Shown piece after piece: positions 62,132 to 64,000 of a stretch of DNA of 64,000 nucleotides. The notes under the pieces were generated by a model. It searched no databases. It was not told the origin of the DNA and worked only from the letters and a program-made list of their open reading frames with translations. This DNA comes from Pseudomonadota bacterium (lineage in GTDB: Bacteria > Pseudomonadota > Gammaproteobacteria > Steroidobacterales > Steroidobacteraceae), in NCBI GenBank assembly GCA_016705325.1, contig JADIYJ010000003.1, positions 372,001 through 436,000 on the forward strand, in the 5' to 3' direction. A program made the position numbers and the translations under genes. The first letter of the stretch is position 1; every line of letters starts with the position of its first letter.

Positions 62132-62282
62132 CCCCGGGGGAGCCCGGGGCGGGGAAAACCCGCCAATCTGCTAGACTCGCGCGCTCGCGCGGGCCGTGGC
62201 GACCTTCACCGGCGGTTCGAGACCAGGGAACTCGAGCGGACCGTCGCGGTCCGTTGCCATTAAGCGACCAGACGATCAACTC

Positions 62283-63140
62283 GTGACTAACCAATCCGGA
62301 CCTGCCGCAGCCTCCGCTCCGGCGGTCCAATCGCCATCGATTGCCGTCCTGCGCGGCGTCCATTTTGCCGTGGACTCCGGCAAGATCGTGTTCAGTGGGC
62401 TCGACATCGAGATCGGCCGCGGCGCCGTCACGGCCATCATGGGGCCGAGCGGCACGGGCAAGACCACTCTTTTGAAGCTCATCACCGGGCAGGTAGGCGC
62501 CGACCGCGGCCAGGTGGTCGTGGACGGCCACGACGTGGCCAGGCTGAACCGCAAGCAGATTTATGCCCTGCGCCGGCGCATGGGCATGCTGTTCCAGAAC
62601 GGCGCGTTGCTGACGGACCTCGACGTGTTCGAGAACGTCGCATTCCCGCTGCGCGAACACACCCGGCTGCCCGAGCGCCTGATCCGCACCATCGTGCTGA
62701 CGAAACTGCACGCGGTCGGGCTGCGTGGGGCCGCTTCTCTGTATCCGCAGCAGCTTTCCGGCGGCATGGGGCGACGTGTCGCGCTTGCCCGCGCCATCGT
62801 CATGGATCCCGAGATTCTCATCTACGACGAGCCGTTCGCGGGCCTGGATCCCATTTCGATGGGCGTGGTGCTGCGGCTCATTCGCTCGCTCAACGACGCG
62901 CTCGGCATCACCAGCATCGTGGTGACGCACGACGTACGCGAAATCTCGCAGATCGCCGACATGAGCTTCATCATTGCGGAAGGCAAGGTCGTGGCAAGCG
63001 GCACCACTGCCGAACTGCGCGACCATCCGTCGCCGATCGTGCACCAGTTCGTCGACGGACTCGCGGACGGTCCGGTGCCGTTCCACTATCCAGCCGCCGA
63101 GTATCACGAGCAGTTGCTGGGCGGGAAGGTGTTCGCGTGA
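62283..63140 (+). CDS. mlaF: Phospholipid transport ATP-binding protein MlaF
   Basis: ATPase of the Mla system that moves phospholipids between the outer and inner membranes. It has ITAIMGPSGTGKTTLL-like Walker A (VTAIMGPSGTGKTTLLKLIT), GMLFQNGALLTDLDVFENVA, the signature LSGGMGRRVALARAIVMDPE and Walker B ILIYDEPFAGLDP. GTG at 62283 was chosen because it gives about 285 residues, near the family size; GTG at 62196 is also in frame. It overlaps mlaE by 4 bp. Confidence 0.93.
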   Translation: MTNQSGPAAASAPAVQSPSIAVLRGVHFAVDSGKIVFSGLDIEIGRGAVTAIMGPSGTGKTTLLKLITGQVGADRGQVVVDGHDVARLNRKQIYALRRRMGMLFQNGALLTDLDVFENVAFPLREHTRLPERLIRTIVLTKLHAVGLRGAASLYPQQLSGGMGRRVALARAIVMDPEILIYDEPFAGLDPISMGVVLRLIRSLNDALGITSIVVTHDVREISQIADMSFIIAEGKVVASGTTAELRDHPSPIVHQFVDGLADGPVPFHYPAAEYHEQLLGGKVFA

Positions 63141-63907
63141 ACGCGATCCTGCGCGACTTCGTGCAGAGCTTCCTGGCGTTCCTGGAGCGTGTGGGTCTGC
63201 TGGTTCGTTTCGCGCTCAGGCTGGCCGTGATCCTGCCGTCGGCCCTGATGCGCCCCAGGCCCATCATCGAACAGGTATACAACACGGGCGCGATGTCGCT
63301 GGTCATCATCATGACCTGCGGCCTGTTCATCGGCATGGTGCTCGGGATGCAGGGCTACGACCTGCTGACGCGCTTCGGCTCCGAGGAATACCTTGGCACC
63401 GCGACCGCCGTCAGTCTGCTGCGGGAACTCGGGCCCGTCGTCACGGCTCTCCTGTTCGCCGGGCGTGCGGGCACCGCGCTCGCGGCCGAACTGGGCCTGA
63501 TGCGCGCCACGGACCAGATCGCCGCAATGGAGATCATGGCCGTCGATCCCATGCGTCGCGTGGTCCTGCCGCGCTTCCTGGGGGGCGTCATCGCAATGCC
63601 GCTGCTGGTCTCGATCTTCATCGTGGTCGGCCTGTTCGGCGCGCAGCTGGTCGGCGTGGAGCTCTTCGGCGTCGATTCCGGCAGTTTCTGGTCGCAGATG
63701 CGCAGTTCCGTGGAACTCGGCGATATCCGCGAAGGGCTGGTCAAGGGCGTGGTGTTCGGAGTGGCCTGCAGCCTGATCGCGGTCTACGAAGGGTACAATG
63801 CGATGCCCACGGCCGAAGGCGTCGGGCGTGCAACGACACGAACGGTGGTCATCTCCGCCGTCGTCACGCTCATCCTCGATTACATACTCACGGCCCTGAT
63901 GCTGTAG
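63137..63907 (+). CDS. mlaE: Phospholipid transport permease MlaE
   Basis: Inner-membrane permease of the Mla complex. The 256-residue protein has an N-terminal amphipathic helix and five hydrophobic segments; family signatures include MTCGLFIGMVLGMQGYDLL, GTATAVSLLRELGPVVTALL, LMRATDQIAAMEIMAVDPMR and FGVACSLIAVYEGYNAMPTA. GTG start overlaps the mlaF stop. mlaD follows by 8 bp. Confidence 0.95.
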   Translation: MNAILRDFVQSFLAFLERVGLLVRFALRLAVILPSALMRPRPIIEQVYNTGAMSLVIIMTCGLFIGMVLGMQGYDLLTRFGSEEYLGTATAVSLLRELGPVVTALLFAGRAGTALAAELGLMRATDQIAAMEIMAVDPMRRVVLPRFLGGVIAMPLLVSIFIVVGLFGAQLVGVELFGVDSGSFWSQMRSSVELGDIREGLVKGVVFGVACSLIAVYEGYNAMPTAEGVGRATTRTVVISAVVTLILDYILTALML

Positions 63908-63915
63908 GACGAACC

Positions 63916-64000
63916 ATGCGTTCAACGCGCGCGATCGACATTTCCACCGGACTTTTCGTGTTGCTTGGCTTCGCGGCGATCCTGTTCATGGTCACGCAGA
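63916..64000 (+). CDS. mlaD: Phospholipid transport substrate-binding protein MlaD (partial)
   Basis: Only the first 28 residues are in the window: MRSTRAIDISTGLFVLLGFA followed by more hydrophobic residues, the signal-anchor helix typical of MlaD before its MCE domain. It begins 8 bp after mlaE, giving the usual mlaFED order, and runs off the right edge. Confidence 0.9.
   Translation, partial: MRSTRAIDISTGLFVLLGFAAILFMVTQ

Overview
The window is GC-rich, gene-dense chromosomal DNA from a gammaproteobacterium, probably near Xanthomonadales/Steroidobacterales. The evidence is conserved gene order: two LolC/E permeases, lolD, comEC, exbB, exbD, msbA, lpxK, a ycaR/Trm112-like gene, kdsB; then rne, rluC, maf, yceD, rpmF, plsX; a lexA-imuA-imuB-dnaE2 mutagenesis cassette behind E. 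coli-type SOS boxes; a suf operon; and mlaFED at the right edge. No rRNA, tRNA, CRISPR array, IS element or prophage was seen. GTG and TTG starts and 4-8 bp gene overlaps are common.

Layout. 0-11 kb: envelope biogenesis (lipoprotein export, DNA uptake, ExbBD energiser, lipid A flippase, LpxK, KdsB). 11-19 kb: mixed single genes (bicupin, RluF-like, YciH, a GNAT-phosphatase-like fusion, a soluble sugar dehydrogenase, small unknowns) and an aldehyde dehydrogenase with its DUF779 partner. 18.8-22.3 kb: an ADP-ribosylglycohydrolase downstream of a badly frameshifted YegI-like membrane kinase. 22.6-29.7 kb: low-molecular-weight phosphatase, cyclic-nucleotide-binding patatin, a DevBCA-like exporter whose ATPase carries a GAF domain, a CpdA-like remnant and a class III cyclase. 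29.8-32 kb: a small membrane protein and a lipoprotein lipase. 32-39 kb: rne to a truncated plsX, then a YkvA-like gene. 39-41 kb: L,D-transpeptidase facing an Lpp-like lipoprotein. 41-47.5 kb: SOS mutagenesis cassette. 47.5-55 kb: CnoX-like thioredoxin, DUF481 protein, putA, sdaA and a short-chain dehydrogenase. 55-62 kb: SUF Fe-S operon with Rieske and SixA genes at its tail. 62.2-64 kb: mlaF, mlaE and the start of mlaD.

Two features stand out. First, heptameric tandem repeats (AGGGGNN and GTGANTA types) lie at gene ends, and one inverted pair forms an in-frame element of about 90 bp inside dnaE2. Second, indels and deletion-like junctions are clustered (about 6.8-7.05, 19.9-26.4, 28.4, 30.8-32.3, 36.4, 38.67 and 50.37 kb) while other stretches are clean. 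This looks more like patchy assembly quality or misjoins than general gene decay, so broken genes and fusions here should be confirmed against reads before biology is inferred.
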